In this document: piece after piece, positions 48,405 to 59,690 of the stretch
How the letters are laid out: each line of letters starts with the position of its first letter
Numbering within the stretch: position 1 is the first letter of the stretch
Assembly (NCBI GenBank): GCA_001972305.1
Contig: BDDD01002673.1
Span: 62,001-126,000, forward strand
Source: Cephalotus follicularis
Taxonomy: Eukaryota > Streptophyta > Magnoliopsida > Oxalidales > Cephalotaceae
DNA: 64,000 bases
Direction: 5' to 3'
The notes under the pieces: generated by a model
Told to the model about the DNA's origin: nothing
Seen by the model: only the letters and a program-made list of their open reading frames with translations
The model's database searches: none
Program-made: the position numbers and the translations under genes

Positions 48405-50981
48405 TGTAACACCCCCGATGGTGGGAGCCCTTACAGGTCATAATACCAAACTGAAACATAAAGGAAATCTAAACAAAAGACTGATACGAAACGGATGTGG
48501 TGGTCTGAAAGCATATCTTATAACAAACTGATATAAAACGGAGTCTGAAAATTATCCAATCATAAATAAAACCGAATCATAATCCGATATCCAAATACTA
48601 AAATCATAACCGAAACAAAACCAAAATATGAAAATGTTTTTACTGAAAACTAATCTGATCCTACTGGAAAACACAAGGACCAAGTCCTAGATGATCCTCT
48701 GACAATTGGGTAACTCTCATCACACGTTTCCCCCATGCTCCTGAAAACCTGCCGCATAGAAACAAAAACGCAGCTGAGCAAACATAAGTACGGATAAGGA
48801 ATTAAAACAATAAACGGTAAACAAAATATCTTGAACCTAAAACATAGTAAATATTCTTTAAAATGTAAAGCAGAATATTTAAAAGCGAGCAGTTGTAAAA
48901 TCATCATAACTTTGCGAAAACATAACATCATAATTCAAAACATTATCTGATTTCATAATTCCATAACAGAGAATTTCTAACATACATACATATATAGGTG
49001 CAAGGGGTTCGCGAGGCCCACATGCTCTGACGGAAAAGTCATGTACGGCACTACACAAACAATCCCAAATACTGAATTTCTGAATTTCTGAATTTCTGAA
49101 TTCTGACAATAACTAGAGTATACTCATACGCCTCAAAAGGATCCATATCCTACTCTCAGGATACATATTTAAAAGAGACACCGTAGACCGATCACACCGC
49201 CACGGTAGGTGTCATGTTCTCCGTGCCAAAGAACATGCCTATGATACCTCATAGGTAGGGTTTTTCTATATATGTTATTATGCTAAAACTTTGTTTTATT
49301 CTAAAACAGTTCTAAAATGTACTTATGTAAACTGTCTCCAGACATATCTGAAATTATTTAAAACGAATCATACTTTCATATCATAAATCAAAATCAAAAT
49401 CTGATATGTATCTGAAGTTTAACATACTTCCGAAAGTGGAAGCCATGTCTAAAACAAATAACATACTTTCGATAACAGAAAATATGCTTATTAATAATCA
49501 ATATCCGAAGTAACAATGTTAAAATCCATTTCAGTAAGATTATTATCAAAATGAGAATATCCGTAACAAAATACAAGTTTTATCTGTAATAAAACCAGGG
49601 ACATAATCCGTTAAATAAAACATACAAAATCATCAATTAATGAAAATTCAATCGAAGGAGTACCAAAGAACGAAAAATCCGTACCTTGGCTGATCGAAAA
49701 ATGTAAACAAACACGAATACCGGACAAAAGTATCCTAGAGTGTCCTAAACTTCACCAGGAACGATATAAAGACCTAAACATATGAGTCCAAACATCACAT
49801 AACATAAAAAGATCAAAACATCAAAACTGCCATAAAGCGTCGATAGTTTGTTCTTAGGCGTCGACGGTTTAATCGCACAAAAGGACAAAGCGTCAAGCCA
49901 AGAGTCGACTGACCAAAGCACAAAAAGATACAAAGCGGCGATGCTCAAATACTAAACGTCGACGGTTTGCGTCACACACAGAATACCAATGCAGAAAGTA
50001 GTTTCAATTCCATGAACAATTCGGATTTTTCTCATATTCAGAAGTTATAATAGCAATATCCAAACTTAAAAACATGTCATATGAGTCTGTAATTATCAAT
50101 ATGGTGATTATAAACACGAAATCATGAAAATAACAAGTTTAGCATAGTGTGTTCATGTCAAAATATGGTTTTAAAATAGCTTACAAAATCATGAACTATA
50201 ATCTGATTTTTTCTGTGTATAATCCGTAAAACAGTCATATATATATACATACATACGTCAATGACATGATTTCTTGTTTTTAATCATCAATATTACAAAT
50301 TATGCACAAAACCCATGAACACATATTAGCAAAAATTTAGTTTCAACAGGCTTCTAAAAACATGATCGAAATCGAATTATAGTCAGTTTTAATACAAACT
50401 AAAAGATGATATAGAAACTACATAGTACATACTACAACTTTCGTTTAGAAATTACCTCCAGAAAACATCGAAATCAATGTAGAAAATGGCTTGCAAAGTC
50501 GTTGTTTGTTTGTAAAAACGCAGATAGGGTTTATGCTTTAAAAACGATTTTGTCTGGTTAAATGCGAAAATCCATGTTTTTAATTGACAAATCAGTATTT
50601 TAAGACATTACTATACTAACCAAACGCGTCAAAAACTTAAGGAAATTGGATAGCCAGAAAAAGGAAAGAATCCAACCTTCCAAAAACACTGTCACCGTCC
50701 AAACTGGTATGGAAAGCCGACCAAAGCGTCAACTGTTTACTTAAAGCGTCGACTGTTAAGCACTTAAATACAAAACGCGTCGAAGTCATACGTTTAGGCA
50801 TCGACGTGCCACACAGTAGCCAAAGCGTCGGTGGTTCTAATAAGGGCGTCGACGCTTTGTGCCCAGAAAACAAAAATAAAAGAATTTCAAGCAAAGAATC
50901 AAAGCGTTCACAAACCATAGCATATATCAAAAAGGTATAGACCAAACATAAAACATGTAAGCATAGAAACGGGATATTACA
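48405..50981 (-). mobile_element. Solo LTR G (Ty3/gypsy), in E leader
   Basis: The 2,577-bp sequence is flanked by a perfect CATAA duplication (48400-48404 and 50982-50986). On the minus strand it begins TGTAATATCCCG and ends GGGGGTGTTACA. It carries the acceptor-like box (48745-48796), paired stems ACACC/GGTGT (49194-49212), CATGTTCT/AGAACATG (49213-49237) and CCTATGA/TCATAGG (49238-49255), and GTCGAC-type clusters at 49830-49975 and 50720-50865. It belongs to the same broad LTR group as C, D, J and K. Confidence 0.92.
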
Positions 50982-51845
50982 CATAATGCTTATGGACTTA
51001 TTATATCACAATTCAGAGGAATTTGAGGTCTCATTTTATTTATTTAGCCAAAACCGTTATCAGATTAATTTTAATCTTCCAATCCATTTGGTAAAGGCTT
51101 ATTATGCTTTATGCGTTTGGATTGTTTACAAAAAGAAAACATCCATCTCATGCAACCTATGTCCCATATAGAAATTAAAATGGTTTGGCTAGGGATTAAA
51201 TCTATGAGAGATCACATGAGCGTATGTGATCACTCGATCTCCTATGTGAACTATTCAAAACTACTTTTTTACAAAATGCACCATGCATACATGGCCTTCA
51301 CTTGGTCTTGCAATTTCCTTGATCTACCTCTTCAAGCTCCTTTGTGAATCCTTTCTTCTTTGTTTACAAAATGAAATTTCCAAAATACATTTAAAAATAA
51401 AGAATAGAATACAAATTGGAAGGAGAGAGAAATTAAACAAATAAGGAAATAATGGTGCACGCAGGCAACCTTATTACAAATCAAATAAAGCACAAGATAA
51501 TAAAGCATATTAAACCATCCATAAAAGAAACCAAAAGCTAGGTCCAATCCCATAGCCTACCATCATGCATGTGACATTTAAAATCTACATTCACAATATA
51601 CTTTAAATAAACACAAGCAATTTCAATTTCCAATGACCAATCGAAATAATTCCAACAAGTCCGCCGATAATCCAATAAACCTCCCACTAGATTAATTAAA
51701 ACCTAGTTTCCCTTTGGTTTAAGACAAAAATTAATTTTATAAATTAACCAAGGGAAGGGAATTAAACTAGAATATCAGCTCTTTAATCATTCCAAAATAG
51801 TCACCAAAACCAAAATTAAAGTCCAACTGAAATTAAAACGGATCG

Positions 51846-51857
51846 CTCTGATACCAC
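51846..51857 (-). other. Primer-binding site of element E
   Basis: The minus strand reads GTGGTATCAGAG immediately after the LTR end, matching initiator-Met tRNA. Confidence 0.88.
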
Positions 51858-53280
51858 TGTTGAGATACCTGGAAGGTTCCCGGTCGATTTTGGGTCTAGG
51901 ATGCTAATGTGTATAATTTTATTTTTTTTAAAACATCAAGAGTACAAGTCAAGGTTCACACTAACATCTTACTACCATAATCAATGCGCCAAGGATCACC
52001 GTTTAATGTTCAATCGAACTAAACAAAATCAAGCATACATCCATATTTAAAAACTGAATATAATTCGGTAAGAATAAATACAATTGATTAGGAACCATAC
52101 CAACGTTGGAGGCTCCACCACTTTTCTGTTACACGCTTGTAGCAGCAACAGCAAGCCACTGGACCTAATACTGTTCACCGGAGCCACTGTCGAGTTCTGG
52201 CCTACACGCCAGAGGTCCGACCAAGACGCCATCGGACTCCAAAAGCATCGATCTACTCATTGCATGTGGAGACTTGGTGGGAAGTGCCACGGAACGCCCA
52301 GGCTTAGATGGAAACGTCGGAGACTCACTGAGTTAGACTCAACGATTCTGTTCAACTAGCCTTGGACTGGCCACGAAATCACAGGTCACAAAACTCCCGA
52401 TCTTCATGTTGTGACCCAAGACCCGCCGTGACTTGGACCGGAACGCCAAGTTACAGCGCATAACGAGTCGACTCGACAGTGTCGGATCACTATTCGAATT
52501 CTGGCCAAAAAATTCACGAAAATTGCCTAATCTAGTATCAAAGTAGATAGAGCCAAATAATGTCTCCACCTACTTTGATAACCGACGGTGGAAAGAGAGG
52601 ACGAAGGTGGGTGACGCAAAAACGTCACGGTAAAACGCAGAGAGAAAAGAAAGAGAAAAAAGGGAGAGAGAGAGAGAGAGAGAGAGAGAAGATGCGTACC
52701 TTGGATGAGAGCCCGCCTCTTTTCACCGTCACCGGTGCCATCGCAGATCTTCTCCAGCCGAAAACGCACCTGCTGCGTGCGTTTTCCAATTTTTGGTGCT
52801 ACCCGGCGCCTTTGGCGTGTAATGCCAATGAAAAAGACAAAGCCCCTTAGTTTTGTCTTTTTCTTTTTTCTTTTATTTAATATGTTTCTCTCTTTGTTTA
52901 ATTATCTGCCCCGCACAAAGTATGTTAAACATACTCCCACTTTGGCTTTTCTTTAATATATCAATAAGACAATACAGTGGTAAAAAACAAACCACTAATG
53001 TCAAATTAATATATACTAGTTATAAACTAGATTTTCATCGAAGTTAGAATGTGTGTAGCATGCGTCACTTTTCATATAATCAGGTGGGACCCGAAAGCCC
53101 GGTTGGATTCTGATACGACGATAAATTTCCCAGAACATCTCGGAGTTCTATTATGACAATCCTAATAGTCCCCGACTATTAGAATGACCCCGGTATGATT
53201 TCCAATTATCCTTCAGATCCGTGTACACCACGTCTATCATCTGTTAACTGGTTAACCAGTACATTATCCAGTCATTGACA
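51858..53280 (-). mobile_element. Element E 5' LTR
   Basis: A 1,423-bp LTR with minus-strand ends TGTCA...CAACA. Internally it has a GC-richer zone (52150-52800) with a GA run at 52663-52690 and a donor-like word AAGGTACG on the minus strand near 52695-52705. It matches the split 3' LTR. Confidence 0.9.
52663..52690. repeat. (GA)n microsatellite in E 5' LTR
   Basis: A GA run, also present at 43640-43662 in the 3' LTR. It lies in the purine-rich zone next to a donor-like word. Confidence 0.9.
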
Positions 53281-53490
53281 TATGTTTCATGTATCCTACA
53301 TCATTCTTAGCTCCGACCGTGACCTAGGGTTCAGAATAATGTCACCCCTAGGTAAAGCAACGATAACTATAAATTCATCCCCCGGATCGATGTACACCAC
53401 GTCTGTTGACGTTTTAGTCTCAATCCTAGTTTTGATGATAACATATTTGCTTTTTAACAAGTTTATTTTATGTGCAAGATACACTTGTAC
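53281..53490. other. Patchwork junction between E and D
   Basis: This stretch does not continue E, F or D cleanly. From 53365 a short piece resembles the E LTR end again (CCCGGATCGATGTACACCACG). From 53404, TGTTGACGTTTTAGTCTCAA and GTTTTGATGATAACA resemble the start of a different plant copia LTR. It looks like several small fragments joined by past breakage. Confidence 0.5.
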
Positions 53491-53871
53491 TGTATCTGAG
53501 CCTAGTACCCCCAGCCAAAACCGCGATGTGAAACGAGGATCCCTATCTTTTTCAACATTCTGGACTAAGGCCCAAAGCTCACCATCATCACTCTGAGCTG
53601 TCTTAATCCGAGATACAAGAGTAGGCTCAACATTCATCGCAGCAATACAACCATCAGAACCCAGAACATACAGATGCAAATCAATCCGTTCCATATCAGC
53701 TATCAACTGCGGCTGAGTAAGCAAAGCCGCTACACTACCAGAACTCTTTCAACTTAGAGCATCAGCTACCACATGTGCTTTACCAGGATGGTACTGAATG
53801 TTCAGATCATAGTCTTTCAGAAGTTCTAGCCACCTTCTCTGACGCATGTTCAACTCTTTCTGTGTAAAGAT
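53490..53871 (-). pseudogene. Element D RNase H tether and integrase scrap (fossil)
   Basis: The minus-strand stretch 53296-53724 includes LTQPQLIADMERIDLHLYV and MNVEPTLVSRIKTAQSDDGE, matching J downstream of its RNase H, and then a DPRFTSRFW word of the integrase core. The frame then runs on into non-element DNA. Integrase is mostly absent. Confidence 0.75.
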
Positions 53872-55080
53872 CTACTTGAGACTTTTATGATCGGTAAAGA
53901 TGTCACAAGTTTCTCCGTACAAGTAGTGCCTCCAAATCTTCAATGCAAACACTACCGCTGCCAACTCGAGATCATGTGTAGGATAGTTTACTTCATAAGG
54001 CTTCAACTGTCTCGAAGCATAAGCTATCACATGACCGTACTGCATCAGAACACATCCCAAACCCTTCTTAGAAGCATCGCTGTAAATCAGGTATCCACCC
54101 GACCCAGATGGTAAACGAAGAATCGGTGCTGACACAAGACCATTCTTCAGTTCCTCGAAGGTTGCTTCTCGTTCCTCATTCCATTCAAACTTGGCTCCCT
54201 TCCTCATAAGCTGAGTAAGTGGTAGGGCTATAGAGGAAAAGCCTTCCACAAACCGCCTATAATATCCAGCCATACCGAAGAAACTCCTAACCTCCGTCAC
54301 TATGGTAGGTCTCAGCCATTTCGTAATAGCCTCAACTTTAGCAGGATCCACACAAATACCTTCAGCTGTAACCACATGACCCAAAAACGCCACATGTTCC
54401 AACCAGAACTCACACTTTGAGAACTTCGCGTATAACTGATTCTTCCTCAGAATCCCAAACACAATGCGAAGCTGTTCTTCATGCTCTTCCTTCGACTTGA
54501 AATACACAAGAATGTCATCTATGAACACTATAACAAACTGATCCAAGTACTCATGAAAAACCCTGTTCATCAAATCCATGAAAACTGCCGGTGCATTAGT
54601 GAGTCCGAAAGGCATCACCAAAAACTCATAATGCCCATACCTAGTACGGAAAGCAGTTTTAGGCACATCCTCATCCTTTATCCGAAGTTGATGATATCCC
54701 GATCTCAAATCAATCTTCGAGAAATACCGAGCACCTTGGAGTTGATCAAACAAGTCATTAATCCTAGGTAGCGGGCATTTATTCCGAACAGTGATTCGAT
54801 TCAACTCTCTGTAGTCTATACATAACCTCATAGACCCATCTTTCTTCTTCACAAAAAGGACCGGACCACCCCACGGTGAAACACTAGGCCGAATGAAACC
54901 CCGATCTAACAGCTCTTGCAACTGTTTCTTCAACTCTTGCAGTTCCAACGGTGCCATTCTGTAAGGTGCCTTAGATATAGGTGCCGCTCCGGGAATGAGT
55001 TCGATGGTAAACTCCACTTCCCGTTGCGGTGGTAAACCCGGTAACTCCTCCGGAAACACATCAGCAAATTCTCTGACCAC
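53872..55080 (-). pseudogene. Element D reverse transcriptase and RNase H, long open stretch
   Basis: This 402-codon open stretch has no visible start of its own; it is part of a polyprotein. RT motifs: [19 protein letters not shown] near residues 68-86, [16 protein letters not shown] near 119-134, [12 protein letters not shown] with the catalytic FIDD at 186-189, and [16 protein letters not shown] near 222-237. RNase H follows with [11 protein letters not shown] (Asp335), [11 protein letters not shown] (Glu372) and FTDHKSL (Asp397). Together they make element DNA from RNA and remove the template. It is close in sequence to J. The element as a whole is broken. Confidence 0.9.
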
Positions 55081-55107
55081 AGGATAGTCTTCAAGGCGAG
55101 GCTCAAC

Positions 55108-56154
55108 CTACGAGACATCCTGCACAACCGCTAAGAAACCTTCAGCGCCCTTAGCTACCAATTTCCTTGCCTTCAGAGCTGATATAACTTTCACTTCTTT
55201 CCTCGGCTGTGAACCCTGATAAACAAAATCAGGACTATTCACATTCCCAAACAGAACTCTCCGATATTGCTGTCCCGGGTTATCATTTCTTTTCCCTCGC
55301 TTACCATTCCTATCCTTATTCTGTCCAGAACCTTGCCCCTGAGAACCACCTCTGTTTCTCTTCCTATCAAACTCCTGTCGAGCAGCCTGGAAGTCTAACC
55401 TTTCCAGCTCAATGTTCTTAGCCGTATTAGCCACTTCAGATACATCAGCAAACCTGGTGTTGATCAATTTACCCCGGAACTGATAGTGCAACTTCCACTT
55501 GAACTTTTCTGCCTGCTCCAATGCTGTCCCTGCCGCAGAACCAGCAAAACCAGCAAGCCTAGTGAAACGGGTCAAGAACTCTATCACCGACTCTCCATCC
55601 TTCTGTCTGGTATTGATAAACTCTCTGGCGTAAGCCTCCTTATCAGCAGTGGGAAAGTACTGTTGATAAAAGACCTCGCAAAACTCAGACCAGGTCAGAG
55701 TCTCCGCATAGTTGCTACCCTTAGCCAAAACCACAGCTTTCCACCATTTCTGAGCATCACCCTCAAGTTTGTACACAGCTAACTTAATCTTCGGTTCATC
55801 AATGCAACCAAGCACATCAAAGATCTTGTCCATATTAGCAATCCAGTGTTCAGCTTCGACCGGAGTCACGGCTGAACTGAAAGACTGCGGTCTCTGCTAC
55901 TGGAACCGTTCTAGCCAAACATAAGTGGGCGTATCAGTCCTGTCCCCAGCATCTCTTCCCAACTGGACATCAGCTGGAGCATCATTAGCAACAACTGGCT
56001 CCCTACGGCCCTAATTTTGATTTTTCTCACTCAAAACGCGTCGTATCTCCTGAGCGACTGCTTGATGTACAAGCTCCTCCATAGTAGGCTCATTTCTAGC
56101 TTCCTGAGCCTCAACGGGTGCAGTTCTTCGAGCATCGTTCCTTGTACGTGCCAT
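55108..56154 (-). pseudogene. Element D gag (fossil)
   Basis: The start at 56154 gives MARTRNDARRTAP, matching the J gag start. The stretch 55108-55869 has TPVEAEHWIANMDKIFDVLG, EFCEVFYQQYFPTADKEAYA and EFLTRFTRLAGFAG, the plant retrotransposon gag domain, then a Gly/Arg/Asn-rich basic segment. It then reads into a protease-RT linker type sequence (FVYQGSQPRKEVKVISALKA). Neither a zinc knuckle nor a protease active site is recognisable. The gag is broken. Confidence 0.85.
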
Positions 56155-56308
56155 CTACGAAAGGCACCCAAAACATAAAACATCACAAGGAACAAAAGCA
56201 GAAAACAGAAAACATATCAGGAAATCAAAACCGATACAGCCTAACCCGGTGTCTACCCAATCTCACAGGTCAAACCTAGTTAGGTCTTCCAAGGAAACAA
56301 AACCTAAT

Positions 56309-56321
56309 TCTCTGATACCAC
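56309..56321 (-). other. Primer-binding site of element D
   Basis: The minus strand reads GTGGTATCAGAGA, complementary to initiator-Met tRNA, four or five bases from the LTR. Confidence 0.88.
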
Positions 56322-56325
56322 AATC

Positions 56326-58531
56326 TGTAACACCCCCGGACGGCGGGAGTCGTCACAGGGTCATATCATACGTAACATTAACTATCTGAGCATATACATA
56401 TCTTAACAAATCATAAGTTTGCTTTATTAGCCAATAACAGCCGAAAACGTGGCAGTCTTATCAAAACATTAAAACTTAACATTTAACATATTAAGTAGTT
56501 GCGGAAAACTCAAAACATAATTCAGTTCCAATTTAAAACGTAAAACATAAAAATCCATGTTTCTGACCACTAAACATAACATAAGGATCACTCTCCTAAG
56601 GATCCAACATAAAGGGTGATCATCACTCAATCACACTTTCCCCCGCTGCTCCAGAAAACCTGCCGCATGGAAACAAAAACACGGCTGAGCAAACCTCAGT
56701 ACGGATAAGGGAAATAAAACAGTAAGAATCAACTTAAATCACATAAATATGTTTTCACACAACATATTCAAAAACTGCTCACAATAGTATTATAACATAT
56801 CATATCATAACATATCGTATCCTAACATATCGTACCATAACATATCGTATAGATAAAGTCGAAATCAATTAAAATGTCAAACCAACTTTAAATTCGAAAC
56901 GTATCAAAATCATGAAACATCGTTGATTTCATAAATGAAGGTGCTTATCAAAACAGTTTCAGTTTGAATGTCAGCTAGCCAAGGAACAGAAAATCCGTAC
57001 CTTATGCGCTTGCAAAGTACTTACGAATAGGCGATCAAAAACAAATTCTCCTTTGAAGCACACAATCTAAAAGGCATTCAAAATCATACATGTAAGAGTC
57101 TAAGACACATCAGAAGCATTAAACAGACTCTTAACAGTGTTTGGAAAATATTCGGATCGATTCGGGGATCAAACGAATCAAAACAGTTGAAAACAGCACA
57201 TTCCAGGGCAAAACAGTCGACTAAAACAGGGCTCCAGTCGACTGGGGAGGCTTGGCAGTCGACTGTTCATATGGTCCAGTCGACTACACAATTAAAAGTG
57301 CAGGCAGTTGACTGTGGTCTTCCCTCCAGTCGAGTACACAACCATTCCAGCCGACTGTCCACAGAGGCAGCCGGCTCTTCTGGGCGACAGAACAGTTGGA
57401 AATCCGACGATTTGCTACTGAAAATGGTTCAAATGGTTTCTACATTAAACTAGAGACATATGGACATAAACATATGATCATATATGACTTGTAGGTGACA
57501 TACAAACACAAATTTGACAAGGAAACAACTTGATAGTGATTTAACTTACAAAAGGAAGTAAGAAGGCAATGCATGTACATGTCCAGATTCTATCTCTAAT
57601 TGATTATAGATGTTATAAAACAAGTTTGTGACACATATATGAGTATAAAACCTGTTTGCAATATCACTAACACAATGACAACACATTTAGACAGGAATCA
57701 AAGACACCAAGAGCACAAAAACTCAAAGTAAGCCATTGAAACAAAACTATCATTAAAGGGGACGAATCTACTAACCTGTAATGACGTTAAGGGCACAGAA
57801 ACTAGCACGAGGAACACAAGCACAAGCACACAATCTGATGTGACAAAAACAGAGGCAAAGAGACCAAAACCAAAAGAAAACCAAAAACAAGGAGAAACTT
57901 AGCAAACTAAACGAATTCAATTCAAAATGACATAAAAAGGATTGAGATTACCTCTATGAATTTGATGAAACAAATACACAGCAGCTTGACAAACACCCAC
58001 AAGGCAGAATTGGTAGTGGCTTGCAAGAAAATGTGGGCAACATATAAAATGGCAAAGGTATTCTAATAAAGAAGAAAGGAGGAGACATGATTTGACAAAA
58101 GGGGGAAGAAAGGAGACTTTTCTAGATTTTGAAATAGGAAAAGAGAGACTTTGCAAGACATTTTGATGGTGGAAGGAAGGATTTACGGGAAAGAAGGAGG
58201 AAGTGGGAGGAAAGTAGGAGAAAGGTGGGAGAAAATGATAAAATAGGAAAAAGGAAAATTAAAGAAATAATAATAAAAGGAATTTAGGGATTTTAAAAAT
58301 AAAAGAATAATAATTTGTTTTTAATTAAAATAATTTTGTATTAAAATAAAATAAATAAAACTCAATCCCAACATAGCATAACATACCCAAAAATTCAGAC
58401 TGGTATCAGTCAGCATTATTCACATAAACCCAAATTGTAGGGCAACCGGACTTTTAAAATTAAACAAAATTAAAAGCCCGAAACACAAATAAATTCCGTA
58501 AAATATATTTACGAACGAGCAGGGTATTACA
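56326..58531 (-). mobile_element. Element D 5' LTR
   Basis: A 2,206-bp LTR beginning TGTAATACCCTGCTCG at 58531 and ending GGGGGTGTTACA at 56326 on the minus strand. It carries the acceptor-like box at 56656-56707, a donor-like site near 57951, a GTCGAC cluster at 57205-57375 and a near-perfect hairpin CTCTTCTG/CAGAACAG at 57375-57395. It does not show the hairpin run seen in C, G and J. Confidence 0.9.
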
Positions 58532-59646
58532 GTTGCAGTGGTTTCCTAGCGCATGTAACGGATAACAGGGAATGGATACCGTGATTGGAGGATGGCACCT
58601 CTGGGAGGTCACTCTAGACTTGCCAGTAGTGGTTGTCAAATTCCCTTTGACCTATGCGTGTATCGTTAATATACAAATTATTCATCTGATGAGTTTGATG
58701 GAAAGTTGGCAAGTGTATGGATCATGGAATTTCGGATCACATGGTTAGAGAGTGCCCTCATGAACGGTATGGTTCTGGAGTCTGCAAAGACAGGGTATGG
58801 GTCAATCTCAATGAGATTTTCACCAAGACTTAGAGTATCGGCTATCAGCCAAGCCATGATTTTAGACAGCTGTATCAGGATCACCATGATACGAGTTCAC
58901 CTTCTCATGTGAGAAGAGATCAAGGCAAACGGTCTGTGGGATTGATGCCGCCAGAAGAGTAGAGTTGTATCCTTTATAATGAAGAGCCAAAGGACGAGCT
59001 ATGATCACATAGCACTTCAGTTTCTTAGTACATCTGGCAATTAGCAAGATGTGCTGAGATCTGAAGCTCAAATTGGTGGAATGACATAAAGAAGGTGTGG
59101 GCGCAGTTGCCTATAGGCTTACCTCATCACTCAGCCTATGGGAATGGAACCTACCTGGTAACGTGGAGTGTGGACCATGAATCAGAGTAGCACAGCAAAA
59201 GTACGATGGATTGAGCTGGCGGTTGGGGTGAACATCTGTCGTTAGTAGAATTCCCAGTGAGAGGTCATGTATTACATGATGTGTCCATGTTTCAATGCTC
59301 AGAAAATATCCTACAGATCCTTCTCATGTGCTACTATGAGCCGTTAGACTTAAGGATGGATACTAGCTCAAAGGGAACTCATATATATTCAGACATGGTT
59401 TTGGAATGATATGGACGCTGACTACCGATGGAATGGGTTATAAGGTTATGGATCGTATGGTCATGGATCGAATGACTATGGATAAAATGGTTAAGGAACA
59501 AGGACATTTCATTGACAGAAGTGTTACGGCAATGTTATAGGCTTGAGAAATCCACAATGGACGTTAGGAAGAAATGTCAGCATTGTACTCTCGCATGTTT
59601 TAACCTAAGGAATCTCGAGGACGAGATTTCTCTAAGGAGGAGAGGA
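58532..59646 (+). pseudogene. Degraded pol end of Ty3/gypsy element H
   Basis: A worn plus-strand pol 3' end. Around 59268-59345, in shifting frames, the words of the HDVFHVSMLRKY..DPSHV..YEPLDL region can be followed. Near 59605-59646 the text NLRNLEDEISLRRRGC marks the usual end of such pol genes and the run into the polypurine tract (AAGGAGGAGAGGA). The 58532-58900 part is too decayed to assign. It belongs to the element whose 3' LTR follows. Confidence 0.6.
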
Positions 59647-59669
59647 TGTAATGCCCCAGATATATATGA

Positions 59670-59690
59670 ATATATATATATATATATAAA
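59670..59690 (+). promoter_or_regulatory. Possible TATA region of H LTR
   Basis: A TATA run ending TATATAAAG lies about 25-45 bases inside the LTR start, upstream of the GC-richer zone. It may instead be only a microsatellite, and the distance from the LTR start is short for a typical U3. Confidence 0.3.

Larger units (their letters stand above)
47771..51857 (-). other. Leader of copia element E, split by solo LTR G
   Basis: Noncoding leader of about 1.5 kb, in two pieces (47771-48404 and 50987-51857) on either side of G. It matches the F leader (11831-13086) in reverse. No gene or RNA gene was seen in it. Confidence 0.68.
22929..53280 (-). mobile_element. Ty1/copia element E, broken, hosting A (with B) and G
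   Basis: On the minus strand the order is 5' LTR (51858-53280), PBS, long leader, gag, integrase, RT and 3' LTR (44225 down to 22929). The 3' LTR is split by gypsy element A and the leader by solo LTR G. Without guests E is about 7.9 kb. Both LTRs share ends TGTCA...CAACA and are about 1.4 kb. A clear TSD is not seen (AAAAT left, TATGT right), so one end may have been altered after insertion. The coding region is broken in many places. Confidence 0.85.
53490..58531 (-). mobile_element. Ty3/gypsy element D, broken, 3' end missing
   Basis: On the minus strand: 5' LTR (56326-58531), PBS, gag, RT, RNase H, and only a scrap of integrase near 53490-53560. No zinc knuckle, no complete protease and no 3' LTR are seen. 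Protein wording is very close to element J and the LTR start is very close to solo LTR K, so D, J and K are one family or near relatives. It holds the longest uninterrupted RT stretch in the window. Its LTR abuts the degraded pol end of element H, suggesting D inserted there. Confidence 0.88.

Noticed and set aside
58679-59071. Overlapping frames on both strands near 58.7-59.1 kb
   Set aside because: They lie in the worn pol end of H and have no independent domain.
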